A DNA stretch of 64,000 bases from Ensifer aridi (GTDB taxonomy: Bacteria; Pseudomonadota; Alphaproteobacteria; Rhizobiales; Rhizobiaceae): contig NZ_LUAV01000014.1 of the NCBI RefSeq assembly GCF_002078505.1, positions 2,402 to 66,401 on the forward strand. The letters are read 5' to 3'. Position 1 is the stretch's first letter; each line of letters starts with the position of its first letter. Below, in pieces: positions 30,710 to 39,690 of the stretch. Made by a program: the position numbers and the translations under genes. Under the pieces are notes generated by a model. It was not told the DNA's origin and made no database searches. It worked only from the letters and a program-made list of their open reading frames with translations.

Positions 30710-31357
30710 TCAAGGCGTCACAGGCAGCGCGTCGCGTCGCATTTCCTGTGCGTAATAGGCCCAGAAGAGCCGCGCAGCAACGCTGCGCCAGGGCGACCAC
30801 GAGGCCGCGAGCGAATCGATTTCGCTTGCCGTCGGGCGGATCTCGAGAGCGAGCGCATGGCCGACTGCGTTCTGCAGGGCGACGTCGCCTGCCGGAAACA
30901 CGTCCGGATTACCGGCGCAGAAGAGCAGATAGACCTCCGCGGTCCAGCGGCCGATGCCTTTGATCGCCGTCAGTTCGTGGATCGCCGCCGTCGCCTCGAC
31001 ATTGCAGATGGCATCGAGATCGATCTCGCCCGCGGCCGCCGCCGCGGCAACCCGCCTAAGCGTATCCGCCTTGGCACGCGAAAGACCGAAGCGTCGGCAA
31101 TCGTCGTCGCCGAGCGAAAGCACCGTGTCGACGGTGATCTCACCGAGCGACGTCTCCATCCGTTCCCAGATTGCCGCCGCACTCGCTTTTGAGACCATCT
31201 GCGAGACGATGATGTTGGCAAGGCCGCGATAACCCGGGTCGGTGCGTCTCAGGGGCACTGGGCCCGCCTTGTCGATGACGTGCTCGAGGCGCGCGTCGAG
31301 CATGATCAGACCGGCAAGGCCAGCCTCGATATCCTCGTGTGTCCGGATGATCCGCAT
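30710..31357 (-). CDS. DNA-3-methyladenine glycosylase II (AlkA/HhH-GPD)
   Basis: 215 aa from MRIIRTHEDIEAGLAGL, with GGAGGG just before the ATG. The helix-hairpin-helix LTAIKGIGRWTAEVYLLFCA and the following catalytic Asp in FPAGDVALQNAVG define the HhH-GPD superfamily. It lacks the AlkA N-terminal domain, so it is the short MAG-type. Removes alkylated bases in base excision repair. The frame extends to 31594, but that part overlaps gluQ and is non-conserved. Confidence 0.88.
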   Translation of the reverse strand: MRIIRTHEDIEAGLAGLIMLDARLEHVIDKAGPVPLRRTDPGYRGLANIIVSQMVSKASAAAIWERMETSLGEITVDTVLSLGDDDCRRFGLSRAKADTLRRVAAAAAAGEIDLDAICNVEATAAIHELTAIKGIGRWTAEVYLLFCAGNPDVFPAGDVALQNAVGHALALEIRPTASEIDSLAASWSPWRSVAARLFWAYYAQEMRRDALPVTP

Positions 31358-31392
31358 GCGCCCTCCACTGGATTCGTTAAATCGCAGCCGAC

Positions 31393-31460
31393 AAAAACAT
31401 GCAGCAACCCAAAGTGCTACAGCATCCTTTGTGCATCTGCAAAGACGCATGGCGCCGTAG
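31393..31460. repeat. Right half of a RIME-like repeat
   Basis: AACATGCAG followed by CTACAGCATCC...CGCCGTAG corresponds to the end of the left palindrome plus the complete right palindrome of the elements at 2922 and 47934. The left arm (CTACTGCATG...) is absent. It lies between the divergent glycosylase and gluQ genes, so it sits in their promoter region. Confidence 0.6.
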
Positions 31461-31502
31461 AAAGCGGATGACCTTATATCGCTTCCATGCCAAAGGAAAA
31501 CG

Positions 31503-32387
31503 ATGCCGTCACCGTCAGCACAACCCGTTTTCCGCTTCGCGCCGAGTCCCAACGGTCTGTTGCATCTCGGCCATGCCCTCTCCGCGATCATCAATTACGA
31601 AATGGCGACGGCGGAAGGCGGCCGCTTTCTGCTGCGGATCGAGGACATCGACCAGACGCGCTGCCGACCGGAATTCGAGAGAGCGATCTTCGAGGATCTC
31701 GCCTGGCTCGGCCTCCGCTGGGAAGAGCCCGTGCGGCGCCAATCTGAGCATCTTGACGTCTATGCGGCGGCGCTCGAGCGCCTCAAGGCGATGGGTCTCG
31801 TCTATCCTTCCGTAATGACCCGCGGCGAGATCAAGGCGGCGGTGGTCGCAGCGGAGGCGGAAGGCGAGCCCTGGCCCCGCGATCCGGATGGAACGCCGCT
31901 CTATCCCGGTCGCGAGCGTGATCTGTCGCCCGACCAGCAAGTGGCAATCATTGCAAGCGGACGACCGTATGCCTGGCGTCTCGACATGGAAAAGGCGGTA
32001 AAGCATGCCGACGCTTCGCTCGCATGGCGGGAAATGGGGCCGAGTCCAGCGAGCGAAACTAGCCTCGTCGCCGCCGATCCGGCCGCCTGGGGCGATGTCA
32101 TCCTGTCGCGCTCGGACGCACCCTCGAGTTACCATCTATCTGTTGTGGTCGACGATGCCGAGCAAGGTGTTACCCATGTCGTACGGGGCCGTGACCTCTA
32201 CCATGCGACATCCGTTCACCGGTTGCTGCAGAGGCTTCTCTCCCTGCCGGAGCCGATCTATCACCACCACCGTCTGATTCTCGGTCCGGACGGCCGGAAG
32301 TTGTCTAAGAGCAGCGAGGACACAGGGATCGCCGCCTTCCGCGCCGCGGGATACACGCCGGCGGATGTCCGGGCCATGATCCTTTGA
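31503..32387 (+). CDS. gluQ: Glutamyl-queuosine tRNA(Asp) synthetase
   Basis: Attaches glutamate to queuosine-34 of tRNA-Asp. 294 aa, truncated relative to GluRS because it lacks the anticodon-binding domain. The class I signatures are HLGHALSAI (HIGH) near 18 and RKLSKSSEDTG (KMSKS) near 265. AAAGGA precedes the ATG. Functionally related to the queuosine precursor transporter at 60284. Confidence 0.93.
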   Translation: MPSPSAQPVFRFAPSPNGLLHLGHALSAIINYEMATAEGGRFLLRIEDIDQTRCRPEFERAIFEDLAWLGLRWEEPVRRQSEHLDVYAAALERLKAMGLVYPSVMTRGEIKAAVVAAEAEGEPWPRDPDGTPLYPGRERDLSPDQQVAIIASGRPYAWRLDMEKAVKHADASLAWREMGPSPASETSLVAADPAAWGDVILSRSDAPSSYHLSVVVDDAEQGVTHVVRGRDLYHATSVHRLLQRLLSLPEPIYHHHRLILGPDGRKLSKSSEDTGIAAFRAAGYTPADVRAMIL

Positions 32388-32424
32388 CGGCACGACGTGT
32401 GCAGCACTGCACCCCAAATGCCGC

Positions 32425-33300
32425 TCAATCGTCCCGCGTCGGCTGGAAGCTGCGCATGACCATGCGCTTCACCCTGTATTTCAGGATCGCCGCATTGATC
32501 TCGGCACCTATGATGAAAATTGCGCCGAGCATATAGAGGAAAACCAGCACGATCATGATCGAAGCGAGCCCGGCATAGGTTGCGACATAGTTGGAGAAGT
32601 TCGCAATATAGGTGGCGAAGGCGTAAGCGCCAACGGACCACAGCACGAGCGTAATCATGATGCCGGGCAGGACGTCCATCACTTTGCGGTGGCCGGCCGG
32701 CAACCACAGATGCGAGACGAGCAATCCTGCCGTGAGCATTACCAGGGTGAGTGTCAGTCCCCAGCTTTCGACCGCTGCCAGCAGCGCATCGAGCCAGGGA
32801 AGCCACTCGTCCGCATTGCGCACGGCAAGCGGTACAGCGACCAGGAGAATGCTGAGGGCGGCGAGAATGAGCACTGCAGCCAGCACGAAACCGAGGCTAG
32901 CTAGCCGGGTCACATACCAGGAGCGGCTTTCGGCGACCCTGTAGGCTCGATTGAGCGCGATCCTCAGCGCTTCGACACCGTTCGAAGCGAAATAGGCAGC
33001 CGCGAGAACGGAAATCGTCAGCAAACTTCCGCGCGGAATGGTCAATACGCGGACGACCTCGTCCGCCACCGGCTTTGCGATCGATTCCGGCCAGGTATCG
33101 AAGATCAGGTGGACCGCCGTCTCGGCGAAGCGGTCAGCACCGAGAAAGCTGGCAAGCGCGGTGCCGAAGATCAGGAATGGAAAGACGGCCATCAGAGACG
33201 ATAGCGCCACATGGCTCGCCATCGCCCAGCCATCGTCCTCGCTGAAATGCCAGAGCGCATCGAACACGACCTTCCAGATGATGCGAACGAATGCCGGCAT
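32425..33300 (-). CDS. YihY/BrkB family inner-membrane protein
   Basis: 291 aa from MPAFVRIIWKVVFDALWHFS. Six hydrophobic helices, with the family features DDGWAMASHVALSSLMAVFPFLIF, FASNGVEALRIALNRAY and ATYAGLASIMIVLVFLYMLG. The former name 'ribonuclease BN' is a known mis-annotation; the function remains unclear. The short basic tail MRSFQPTRDD is cytosolic. A longer frame to 33516 runs into the divergent SDR gene and is not conserved. Confidence 0.88.
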   Translation of the reverse strand: MPAFVRIIWKVVFDALWHFSEDDGWAMASHVALSSLMAVFPFLIFGTALASFLGADRFAETAVHLIFDTWPESIAKPVADEVVRVLTIPRGSLLTISVLAAAYFASNGVEALRIALNRAYRVAESRSWYVTRLASLGFVLAAVLILAALSILLVAVPLAVRNADEWLPWLDALLAAVESWGLTLTLVMLTAGLLVSHLWLPAGHRKVMDVLPGIMITLVLWSVGAYAFATYIANFSNYVATYAGLASIMIVLVFLYMLGAIFIIGAEINAAILKYRVKRMVMRSFQPTRDD

Positions 33301-33469
33301 TCCGTCTCCGATTCCTCCACCTGTCCCGCTTTTCGCCAGGACCAGCCGGCGTGGCGCCTGCGGCGGCTCGTGACCTCGATTCCGGTCCCGGCCGTCGCAC
33401 ATGCAATTCCATTGTAACCCAACGATGAATATGGGAAACGGTGCTTGAATTTCCACAGGAATCGCGCGG

Positions 33470-34303
33470 ATGTCCGATCGTCCAACCATCATCGTCACCG
33501 GCTGCTCGTCCGGCATCGGAGCCTATTGCGCCCGGGCGCTGAAGAACGACGGCTGGCGCGTGTTCGCAACGGTGCGCCGGCCCGAAGATCAGGCGGTCTT
33601 GGCGGCCGAGGGCATCGAGACCTTCATCATGGATTACACCCGGCCCGAGACGATCGCCGCGCTCGTCGAGGCCGTGATGGCGTTGACCGGCGGGCGGATC
33701 GATGCGCTTTTCAACAACGGCGCCTATGGTCAGGCGGGTGCGGTCGAGGATCTGCCGACCGAAGCCTTGCGGCTGCAGCTCGAAACCAACGTCATCGGCT
33801 GGCACGACTTGACGCGGCGCGTCATACCGGCGATGCGCGCCCGGGGACACGGCCGCATCGTCCAGTGCTCGTCCATTCTCGGCATCGTGCCCTATCGCTG
33901 GCGCGGCGCCTACAACGCCTCGAAATTCGCGCTCGAGGCGCTCTCGCTCACGTTGCGGATGGAACTCGCCGGCAGCGGCATCGAGGTGAGCCTGATCGAG
34001 CCGGGCCCCATCGCATCGAAATTCACGACTAATGCCGTCGCCTATATCGAGCGGTTCATCGATCTCAAGAACTCCGTCCATCGGGTGGAATACGAGCGCC
34101 AGATGAAACGCCTGCGCGGCGAGAACAGGCCGGCCCCCGGCAAGCTCGGCCCGGATGCTGTTTACGCCGTTTTGAAACACGCTTTGACGGCACGTAGGCC
34201 AAGGCCGCATTATATAGTGACAACGGCGGCCAAGCAGGGCGCGCTTCTGAAGAAGCTCCTGCCGGCGGCATTGTTCTATCGCATCATCGGTCGGCTCGGC
34301 TGA
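33470..34303 (+). CDS. Short-chain dehydrogenase/reductase
   Basis: 277 aa classical SDR. Cofactor motif TGCSSGIGAYCA, NNGAYG (NNAG equivalent), active-site Ser in QCSSILG and YNASK (Tyr-Lys). The C-terminal region LIEPGPIASKFTTNA is typical of the 17-beta-HSD-like/retinol branch. The substrate is unknown. It is followed 23 bp later by the HIG1 gene and by the cobalamin adenosyltransferase, so probably one transcript. Confidence 0.88.
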   Translation: MSDRPTIIVTGCSSGIGAYCARALKNDGWRVFATVRRPEDQAVLAAEGIETFIMDYTRPETIAALVEAVMALTGGRIDALFNNGAYGQAGAVEDLPTEALRLQLETNVIGWHDLTRRVIPAMRARGHGRIVQCSSILGIVPYRWRGAYNASKFALEALSLTLRMELAGSGIEVSLIEPGPIASKFTTNAVAYIERFIDLKNSVHRVEYERQMKRLRGENRPAPGKLGPDAVYAVLKHALTARRPRPHYIVTTAAKQGALLKKLLPAALFYRIIGRLG

Positions 34304-34326
34304 CCGAACCACAAGGGAATTACGCC

Positions 34327-34530
34327 ATGCCCAGTTTCTTAACCGGCCTGACCCTGATTGCCATGGGCCTGGTCGCGATCGTGCTTGTCCGCGGCCTGTT
34401 GAACATGGCGCGGCGCGGCAGCGGCAATACTTCCAACAAGCTGATGCAGGCGCGCATATTGTTCCAGGCGATCGCTCTCGTGCTGATCATGCTGACGCTG
34501 TGGGTTACCGGTGGCGGCCGGCCGACCTGA
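34327..34530 (+). CDS. HIG1 domain twin-transmembrane protein
   Basis: 67 aa, two helices (about 4-24 and 46-62) joined by NMARRGSGNTSNKLMQARI, the conserved cytosolic loop of the HIG_1_N family. In mitochondria relatives are respiratory supercomplex factors (Rcf1) acting on cytochrome oxidase. In bacteria the role is presumed similar but unproved. Overlooked easily because of its size. It is 16 bp upstream of the adenosyltransferase. Confidence 0.85.
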   Translation: MPSFLTGLTLIAMGLVAIVLVRGLLNMARRGSGNTSNKLMQARILFQAIALVLIMLTLWVTGGGRPT

Positions 34531-34546
34531 GGATAGCGACAGCACG

Positions 34547-35125
34547 ATGGTCAGATTGAACAAGATTTATACCCGGACCGGCGACAACGGCACGACCGGC
34601 CTCGTCTCCGGTCCGCGCCGCCTGAAGAACGATCTCAGGGTCGAAGCCTACGGCGCCGTAGACGAGGCGAACGCTTTTGTGGGCCTCGCACGCCAGCACA
34701 CGTCTGATATTCCCGAGCTCGACGCGATGCTCATGCGCGTTCAGAACGATCTCTTCGATCTCGGTGCCGACCTTGCGACGCCGGACATGGGCGAGAAGCC
34801 GGAATACGAGCCGCTACGGATTGTTTCCGCCCAGGTCGAGCGCCTGGAGGGCGAGATCGACCGGCTGAATGCCGACCTCGAACCTTTGCGCTCCTTCGTC
34901 CTGCCGGCCGGCAGCGCCGCTTCCGCGGCCCTCCACGTCGCCCGCACCGTCGCCCGGCGCGCCGAACGGCAGATGGTCGCGCTTAACGACACCGAGAGCG
35001 AAATCGTCAGCCGCGAGGCGCTCGCCTACATCAACCGGCTTTCCGACTTCCTCTTCGTCGCGGCCCGCTGGGCAAACGAAAAGGGCCATGCCGACGTCCT
35101 CTGGGTTCCCGGCAAGAACAGATAA
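34547..35125 (+). CDS. Cob(I)alamin adenosyltransferase, PduO type
   Basis: 192 aa. Makes adenosylcobalamin from cob(I)alamin and ATP. ATP-binding N-terminus KIYTRTGDNGTTGL, EAYGAVDEANAFVGLA, and the family signature ARTVARRAERQMVAL near 140. The start is the ATG of MVRLNKIY; an ATG 36 bp upstream overlaps the HIG1 gene. Complements the cobaltochelatase subunit cobT elsewhere in the window. Confidence 0.92.
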   Translation: MVRLNKIYTRTGDNGTTGLVSGPRRLKNDLRVEAYGAVDEANAFVGLARQHTSDIPELDAMLMRVQNDLFDLGADLATPDMGEKPEYEPLRIVSAQVERLEGEIDRLNADLEPLRSFVLPAGSAASAALHVARTVARRAERQMVALNDTESEIVSREALAYINRLSDFLFVAARWANEKGHADVLWVPGKNR

Positions 35126-35152
35126 GTTTCAGGCGTCGACCTTGGGGATCGC

Positions 35153-35944
35153 ATGTTCATACCGCTGCACGACAGAAACGATCTGAAGCACATAGACATG
35201 CAATATGTGACGATCACGCTGATCGTCATCAACATCGCCGTGTGGCTCGTCACCGGACCTGTCGCGACGGAGGAATTCGCCAACGCCACCGTGCTCGGGC
35301 TCGGTTACATTCCAGCGCTTGTCTTCGATTACGCCGAACTCGATCCCTCTCTGGTAGTCGTTCCCGACGAGTTCACCTTCGTCACCTATTCCTTTCTGCA
35401 TGGCGACTTCACGCACCTGGCGATGAACATGCTGTTCCTCTGGGTCTTCGGCGACAATGTCGAGGATGCGCTCGGGCACTTCCGCTTTCTGGTCTTCTAC
35501 CTCCTCTGCGCGGCGGCCGGCGCGCTGGCGCATGGGCTGCTCGATCCTGCCTCGGAAGCGCCCCTGATCGGCGCCTCCGGCGCGATCTCCGGCGTCGTCG
35601 CCGCCTATTTCCTGCTGCATCCTAAGGTCAGGGTCTGGGTGCTCGTACTCTTCCGCATCCCCCTGCCGCTGCCCGCCGCCATCCCGCTCGCCTTCTGGAT
35701 CGGCCAGCAATTCTTCATGTTCGTAGTCGATTCCGGGGGCAGTGTTTCCTGGAGCGCACATGTCGGCGGCATCGTTGCCGGGCTTCTGCTTGTCGTCGTT
35801 TTGCGACGCCGCGAAGTGCCGCTTTTCGATCGCACGATTGTCACTCCACGTGCCGTGGAACATCGGACGAGGACGCCGGAGGAGACGGCTCCGCCCGCTC
35901 CCGGCGCCGCGAAACCCTCCCCGCACTGGGGTCGCCCGAGCTGA
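35153..35944 (+). CDS. Rhomboid family intramembrane serine protease
   Basis: 263 aa with six core helices. Catalytic Ser in GASGAISGVVAAY, catalytic His in SWSAHVGGIVAGLL, and HLAMNMLFLWVFGDNVEDALG in the L1/TM2 region. This is the standard Ser-His dyad set, so it should be active. The C-terminal 30 residues are Pro-rich and disordered. Substrates are unknown. It lies 27 bp after the adenosyltransferase, same direction. Confidence 0.92.
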   Translation: MFIPLHDRNDLKHIDMQYVTITLIVINIAVWLVTGPVATEEFANATVLGLGYIPALVFDYAELDPSLVVVPDEFTFVTYSFLHGDFTHLAMNMLFLWVFGDNVEDALGHFRFLVFYLLCAAAGALAHGLLDPASEAPLIGASGAISGVVAAYFLLHPKVRVWVLVLFRIPLPLPAAIPLAFWIGQQFFMFVVDSGGSVSWSAHVGGIVAGLLLVVVLRRREVPLFDRTIVTPRAVEHRTRTPEETAPPAPGAAKPSPHWGRPS

Positions 35945-36066
35945 ACCGTTGGTCGCGGCCGTCCCGCTTCCTACGCGATAACGTTTGAATTTCAAGGGAT
36001 TGCCCGTGCGACGATGGCCCCACCGACCCTCCGGAACGCTCCCATCTTGCCAGAGCTTTTTATTAC

Positions 36067-36084
36067 CTGTACGTAAACGTAAAT
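36067..36084 (+). promoter_or_regulatory. etfB: LiuR-like operator upstream of etfBA
   Basis: Core ACGTAAACGT (36071-36080), two ACGT half-sites separated by AA, flanked by T/A. As I recall, MerR-type regulators such as LiuR in proteobacteria bind an ACGTAAACGT-like inverted element and control branched-chain amino-acid and fatty-acid catabolism genes, including etfBA. Its location 160 bp before etfB fits. Confidence 0.45.
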
Positions 36085-36096
36085 ATCATAGCGCGC

Positions 36097-36138
36097 GGTC
36101 ATCTCGATTTGGCCTCAGGTCATCTCGATTTAACCTCA
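36097..36138. repeat. 21-bp imperfect tandem repeat in the etfB leader
   Basis: Two copies (36097-36117 and 36118-36138) differ only at two adjacent bases (GG versus AA). Each reads GGTCATCTCGATTTxxCCTCA. It lies between the LiuR-like site and the start of etfB. Could be a slipped duplication or a pair of binding sites. Confidence 0.7.
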
Positions 36139-36247
36139 AGAACGGCTTGTGTATGGAGCAAAAACGCGTATCGATGTCGCCAACCGACAATCAGGCCGCC
36201 CTGTTAAGGCGCATTTTCCTGCGAACGCTCTTGGAGGGAATGAATCC

Positions 36248-36997
36248 ATGAAAATACTTGTGACGGTGAAGCGGGTCGTCGACTTCAACGTGAAGATCCG
36301 CGTGAAGGCGGACGGCACGGGCGTCGAGCTTGCCAACGTGAAGATGTCGATGAACCCGTTCGACGAGATCTCGGTCGAAGAGGCGCTCAGGCTCAAGGAA
36401 GCCGGTAAGGCGAGCGAAGTCGTCGTCGTCTCGATCGGACCGGCTAAGGCGGAAGAGACGCTCCGCACTGCGCTCGCCATGGGTGCCGACCGGGCGATCC
36501 TCGTCGAGACCGAGGACCAGGTCGAGCCGCTCGCCGTCGCCAAGATCGTCAAGGGTGTGGCCGAGGCCGAACAGCCGGGCCTGATCATCGTCGGCAAGCA
36601 GGCGATCGACGACGATTCTAACCAGACCGGCCAGATGCTCTCGGCGCTCTTGGGCTGGCCGCAGGGCACCTTCGCTTCCAAGGTCGAGATCGGTGACGGC
36701 AAGGTGAACGTCACCCGCGAGGTCGACGGCGGCCTGCAGACGGTGGAACTGAAGCTGCCGGCGGTGGTCACCACCGACCTGCGCCTGAACGAGCCGCGCT
36801 ACGCCTCGCTGCCGAACATCATGAAGGCCAAGAAGAAGCCGCTCGACAAAAAGACGCCGGCCGATTTCGGCGTCGACACCGCGGCACGGATCAAGGTGCT
36901 GAAGACGGAAGAGCCGTCGGGCCGCAAGGCCGGCATCAAGGTCAAGTCGGTCGCCGAGCTCGTCGAGAAGCTCAAGACCGAAGCCGGCGTCCTCTAA
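36248..36997 (+). CDS. etfB: Electron transfer flavoprotein, beta subunit
   Basis: 249 aa. [20 protein letters not shown] is the canonical EtfB opening; the AMP-binding region is [23 protein letters not shown] and [20 protein letters not shown]. With EtfA it carries electrons from acyl-CoA and other dehydrogenases to ETF-ubiquinone oxidoreductase. GGAGGG lies 9 nt before the ATG. Because of length and neighbours this is the house-keeping EtfB rather than the nitrogen-fixation FixA. Confidence 0.95.
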   Translation: MKILVTVKRVVDFNVKIRVKADGTGVELANVKMSMNPFDEISVEEALRLKEAGKASEVVVVSIGPAKAEETLRTALAMGADRAILVETEDQVEPLAVAKIVKGVAEAEQPGLIIVGKQAIDDDSNQTGQMLSALLGWPQGTFASKVEIGDGKVNVTREVDGGLQTVELKLPAVVTTDLRLNEPRYASLPNIMKAKKKPLDKKTPADFGVDTAARIKVLKTEEPSGRKAGIKVKSVAELVEKLKTEAGVL

Positions 36998-37022
36998 GGT
37001 TCAAGGAAAGGGAGATTCCATC

Positions 37023-37952
37023 ATGGCCATTCTGCTTCTGGCTGACCACGACAACACCCACCTTTCCGACCAGACGGCGAAGGCGCTGACGGCGGCCACC
37101 AAGATCGGCGGCGACGTGCATGTGCTCGTTGCGGGTTCCGGCGTCGAGGCCGTCGCCCAGCAGGCGGCGAAGCTCTCTGGCGTCGCCAAGGTGCTCGTCG
37201 CCGAGGATGCCTCGCTCGCCCACAATCTCGCCGAGCCGCTGGCGGCCCTCATCGTCTCGCTCGCCGGCAACTATGATACGATTGTCGCCGCCGCCACCTC
37301 GGTCGGCAAGAACGTCATGCCGCGGGTTGCCGCGCTCATCGACGTCGCCCAGGTCTCCGAGATCATCGAGGTCGTTTCTTCCGACACCTTCAAGCGGCCG
37401 ATCTATGCCGGCAACGCCATTCAGACGGTGCAGACGACGGAGCCGAAGCGCGTGATCACCGTGCGCACCGCCTCTTTTGCCGCGGCTCCTGAAGGCGGTT
37501 CCGCAGCAATCGAGACGGTTGCGGCCGCCGCTGATCCGGGGCTTTCGAGCCACGTTTCCGACGCGCTTTCCTCCTCCGACCGGCCGGAGCTGACCTCGGC
37601 GAAGATCATCATCTCCGGCGGCCGCGCGCTCGGCTCTTCCGAGAAGTTCAAGGAAGTCATACTGCCGGTCGCCGACAAGCTCGGCGCCGCTGTCGGCGCA
37701 TCGCGTGCCGCCGTCGATGCCGGCTACGCGCCGAACGATTGGCAGGTCGGCCAGACCGGCAAGGTGGTGGCGCCCGATCTCTACATCGCCTGCGGCATCT
37801 CCGGTGCCATCCAGCATCTCGCCGGCATGAAGGATTCGAAGGTGATCGTCGCCATCAACAAGGATGAGGAGGCGCCGATCTTTCAGGTCGCCGACTACGG
37901 CCTCGTCGCCGATCTTTTCGACGTGTTGCCGGAGCTCGAGAAGGCGCTTTGA
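37023..37952 (+). CDS. etfA: Electron transfer flavoprotein, alpha subunit
   Basis: 309 aa. The C-terminal FAD-binding domain is clear: [60 protein letters not shown] and [21 protein letters not shown]. Forms the ETF heterodimer with EtfB, 25 bp upstream in the same operon. A terminator follows at 38012-38042. Confidence 0.96.
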   Translation: MAILLLADHDNTHLSDQTAKALTAATKIGGDVHVLVAGSGVEAVAQQAAKLSGVAKVLVAEDASLAHNLAEPLAALIVSLAGNYDTIVAAATSVGKNVMPRVAALIDVAQVSEIIEVVSSDTFKRPIYAGNAIQTVQTTEPKRVITVRTASFAAAPEGGSAAIETVAAAADPGLSSHVSDALSSSDRPELTSAKIIISGGRALGSSEKFKEVILPVADKLGAAVGASRAAVDAGYAPNDWQVGQTGKVVAPDLYIACGISGAIQHLAGMKDSKVIVAINKDEEAPIFQVADYGLVADLFDVLPELEKAL

Positions 37953-38011
37953 AGGGTCGGCCGCTGATACGAAAAAGGCTGGAAAAAACGCCGGCATGGC
38001 ATTAACAATCG

Positions 38012-38042
38012 TACCGGGTCGGCCTTGCCGATCCGGTATTTT
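38012..38042 (+). terminator. etfA: Rho-independent terminator after etfA
   Basis: TACCGG-G-TCGGC (38012-38023) pairs with GCCGA-T-CCGGTA (38027-38038), 11 bp with one internal mismatch and a 3-nt loop, then TTTT. It separates etfBA from hbdA, which is 55 bp away, so read-through or a separate promoter must serve hbdA. Confidence 0.8.
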
Positions 38043-38097
38043 CGCATCTGCGGCCAGCATCGCTGGCGCAACCTGTTGAACATGGGTGTTCACTTCA

Positions 38098-38970
38098 ATG
38101 ATCAAGACGGTCGGAATTATCGGCGCAGGGCAGATGGGCTGCGGCATTGCGCATGTTTCGGCATCCGCCGGCTATAAGGTGCAGCTCTACGATATCGCTG
38201 CGGATCGCATCGAGGCGGGGCTCGCCACCATCAACGGCAATCTCGCCCGTCAGGTCTCCTCCGGCAAGATGAGCGACGAGGACCGCAAGCGGGCGCTTTC
38301 CCTGATCAAGGGTTCCGTAGACATCAACGACCTCTCGCAGGCCGACCTCGTCATAGAGGCGGTCACCGAAGACGAAACCGTCAAGCGCAAGATCTACGGC
38401 CAGGTGTGTCCGATCATGAAGCCGGATGCGATTCTGGCGACGAACACATCGTCGCTCTCGATTACCAGGCTCGCCTCCGCGACCGATCGCCCCGAACACT
38501 TCATGGGCATCCACTTCATGAACCCGGTTCCGGTGATGAAGCTCGTCGAGTTGGTGCGCGGCATTGCCACCGACGAGGAGACGTTCCGGACGGCCAAGGA
38601 ATTCGTCGCGCGTCTCGACAAGACCGTCACGGTTGCGGAAGATTTCCCCGCCTTCATCGTCAACCGCATCCTGCTGCCGATGATCAACGAGGCGATCTAC
38701 ACGCTTTACGAAGGCGTCGGCACGGTCGATGCCATCGATACGGCGATGCGGCTCGGCGCCAACCATCCGATGGGGCCGCTGCAGCTTGCTGACTTCATCG
38801 GTCTCGACACCTGCCTGTCGATCATGCAGGTGTTGCACGACGGCTTGGCGGATTCGAAGTACCGGCCCTGCCCGCTGCTCGTCAAATATGTCGAGGCCGG
38901 CTGGCTCGGCCGCAAATCCGGCCGCGGCTTCTATGACTACCGCGGCGACGTCCCCGTCCCGACGCGCTGA
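38098..38970 (+). CDS. hbdA: 3-hydroxybutyryl-CoA dehydrogenase
   Basis: 290 aa. NAD-binding GIIGAGQMGCGIAHVSA at the N-terminus; catalytic region HFMGIHFMNPVPVMKLVELV with the His-Glu pair, and C-terminal GRKSGRGFYDYRG. Interconverts acetoacetyl-CoA and 3-hydroxybutyryl-CoA in butyrate/PHB metabolism and beta-oxidation. Location after etfBA fits electron and acyl-CoA flow. Start: ATG at 38098; a GTG four codons upstream is possible. Confidence 0.94.
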   Translation: MIKTVGIIGAGQMGCGIAHVSASAGYKVQLYDIAADRIEAGLATINGNLARQVSSGKMSDEDRKRALSLIKGSVDINDLSQADLVIEAVTEDETVKRKIYGQVCPIMKPDAILATNTSSLSITRLASATDRPEHFMGIHFMNPVPVMKLVELVRGIATDEETFRTAKEFVARLDKTVTVAEDFPAFIVNRILLPMINEAIYTLYEGVGTVDAIDTAMRLGANHPMGPLQLADFIGLDTCLSIMQVLHDGLADSKYRPCPLLVKYVEAGWLGRKSGRGFYDYRGDVPVPTR

Positions 38971-38990
38971 TCTGCCTCGCGTTTCTCCTT

Positions 38991-39665
38991 TCAACTGCCT
39001 GCATGCGGAGGCAGCGCCGCCCGGATCAGGCTCTTGGCATCTTCGCTGTCCCAAGCGGCCGGGCCGTTCATCGAGCCGATCAGGCAGCCCTTTTCGTCGA
39101 GAAGCAACGTAGCGGGAAGGCCGAAGGCGAGGCCCTCCTTCTTCAGCGTGTTGAAGACGCCCATCGAGGCATCGCGATAGTAGCCGAGCTCGTGTACCCC
39201 GACCTCATCGAGAAAGGTCTTGGGCTTGTCGTCACCGCCGGTATCGATGTTGATCGCGACCACCTCGAAGCGATCGCCCCCGAGCGCCTTCTGCAGGCTG
39301 TTGAGCGCCGGCATCTCCTCCCGGCACGGCACGCACCAGGTCGCCCAGAGATTGACGAGGACGGTCTTCCCGGCAAAGGCGGCAAGCGTCAGCGGCTTGC
39401 CGTCCGGGCCGGCGAAATCGAGGCCGGCTATCGGGCGCGGATTGGCCGCCGGCGTCATCGCCGCGACCTGGCCGCGCATCAGCGGCGTCAGCAAAGCGAC
39501 CTTCTCCGCGGCGAGCGGGCAGCTCGCGTCGGCCGCCGGCGTGACGCCGCCATTGCCAGACCCGGTCTCCTTCACGTATACCGCAGCCGCACCGGCGATC
39601 ACCCCGAGAAGGGCGGCGAGCGCAAACAATTTCACGGCCGGAGGACGTTTCTTCTGGTCTAGCAT
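38991..39665 (-). CDS. tlpA: TlpA-family thiol:disulfide oxidoreductase
   Basis: 224 aa from [15 protein letters not shown] single N-terminal membrane anchor ([19 protein letters not shown]) places the thioredoxin domain in the periplasm. Active site [16 protein letters not shown]; the cis-Pro lies in [13 protein letters not shown]. TlpA maintains reduced copper sites in cytochrome oxidase assembly in rhizobia. GGAGA precedes the ATG. Its start is only 25 bp from the divergent argH start. Confidence 0.92.
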   Translation of the reverse strand: MLDQKKRPPAVKLFALAALLGVIAGAAAVYVKETGSGNGGVTPAADASCPLAAEKVALLTPLMRGQVAAMTPAANPRPIAGLDFAGPDGKPLTLAAFAGKTVLVNLWATWCVPCREEMPALNSLQKALGGDRFEVVAINIDTGGDDKPKTFLDEVGVHELGYYRDASMGVFNTLKKEGLAFGLPATLLLDEKGCLIGSMNGPAAWDSEDAKSLIRAALPPHAGS

Positions 39666-39690
39666 TTCATTCTCCAAGGCGGGCATCCTC

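Larger units (their letters stand above)
35945..36247. other. 303-bp control region upstream of etfBA
   Basis: No gene supported. It contains a LiuR-like site at 36067-36084 and a 21-bp imperfect tandem repeat at 36097-36138. The remaining sequence is unremarkable. The only open frame that spans it is non-conserved and ends inside the etfB leader. Confidence 0.7.

Noticed and set aside
35985..36251. 88-codon frame upstream of etfB
   Set aside because: Runs through an operator-like site and a tandem repeat; no SD and no conserved sequence.
36248..37952. etfBA as nitrogen-fixation fixAB
   Set aside because: No fixC, fixX or nif genes follow; the next gene is a 3-hydroxybutyryl-CoA dehydrogenase and the sequences begin like housekeeping ETF subunits.
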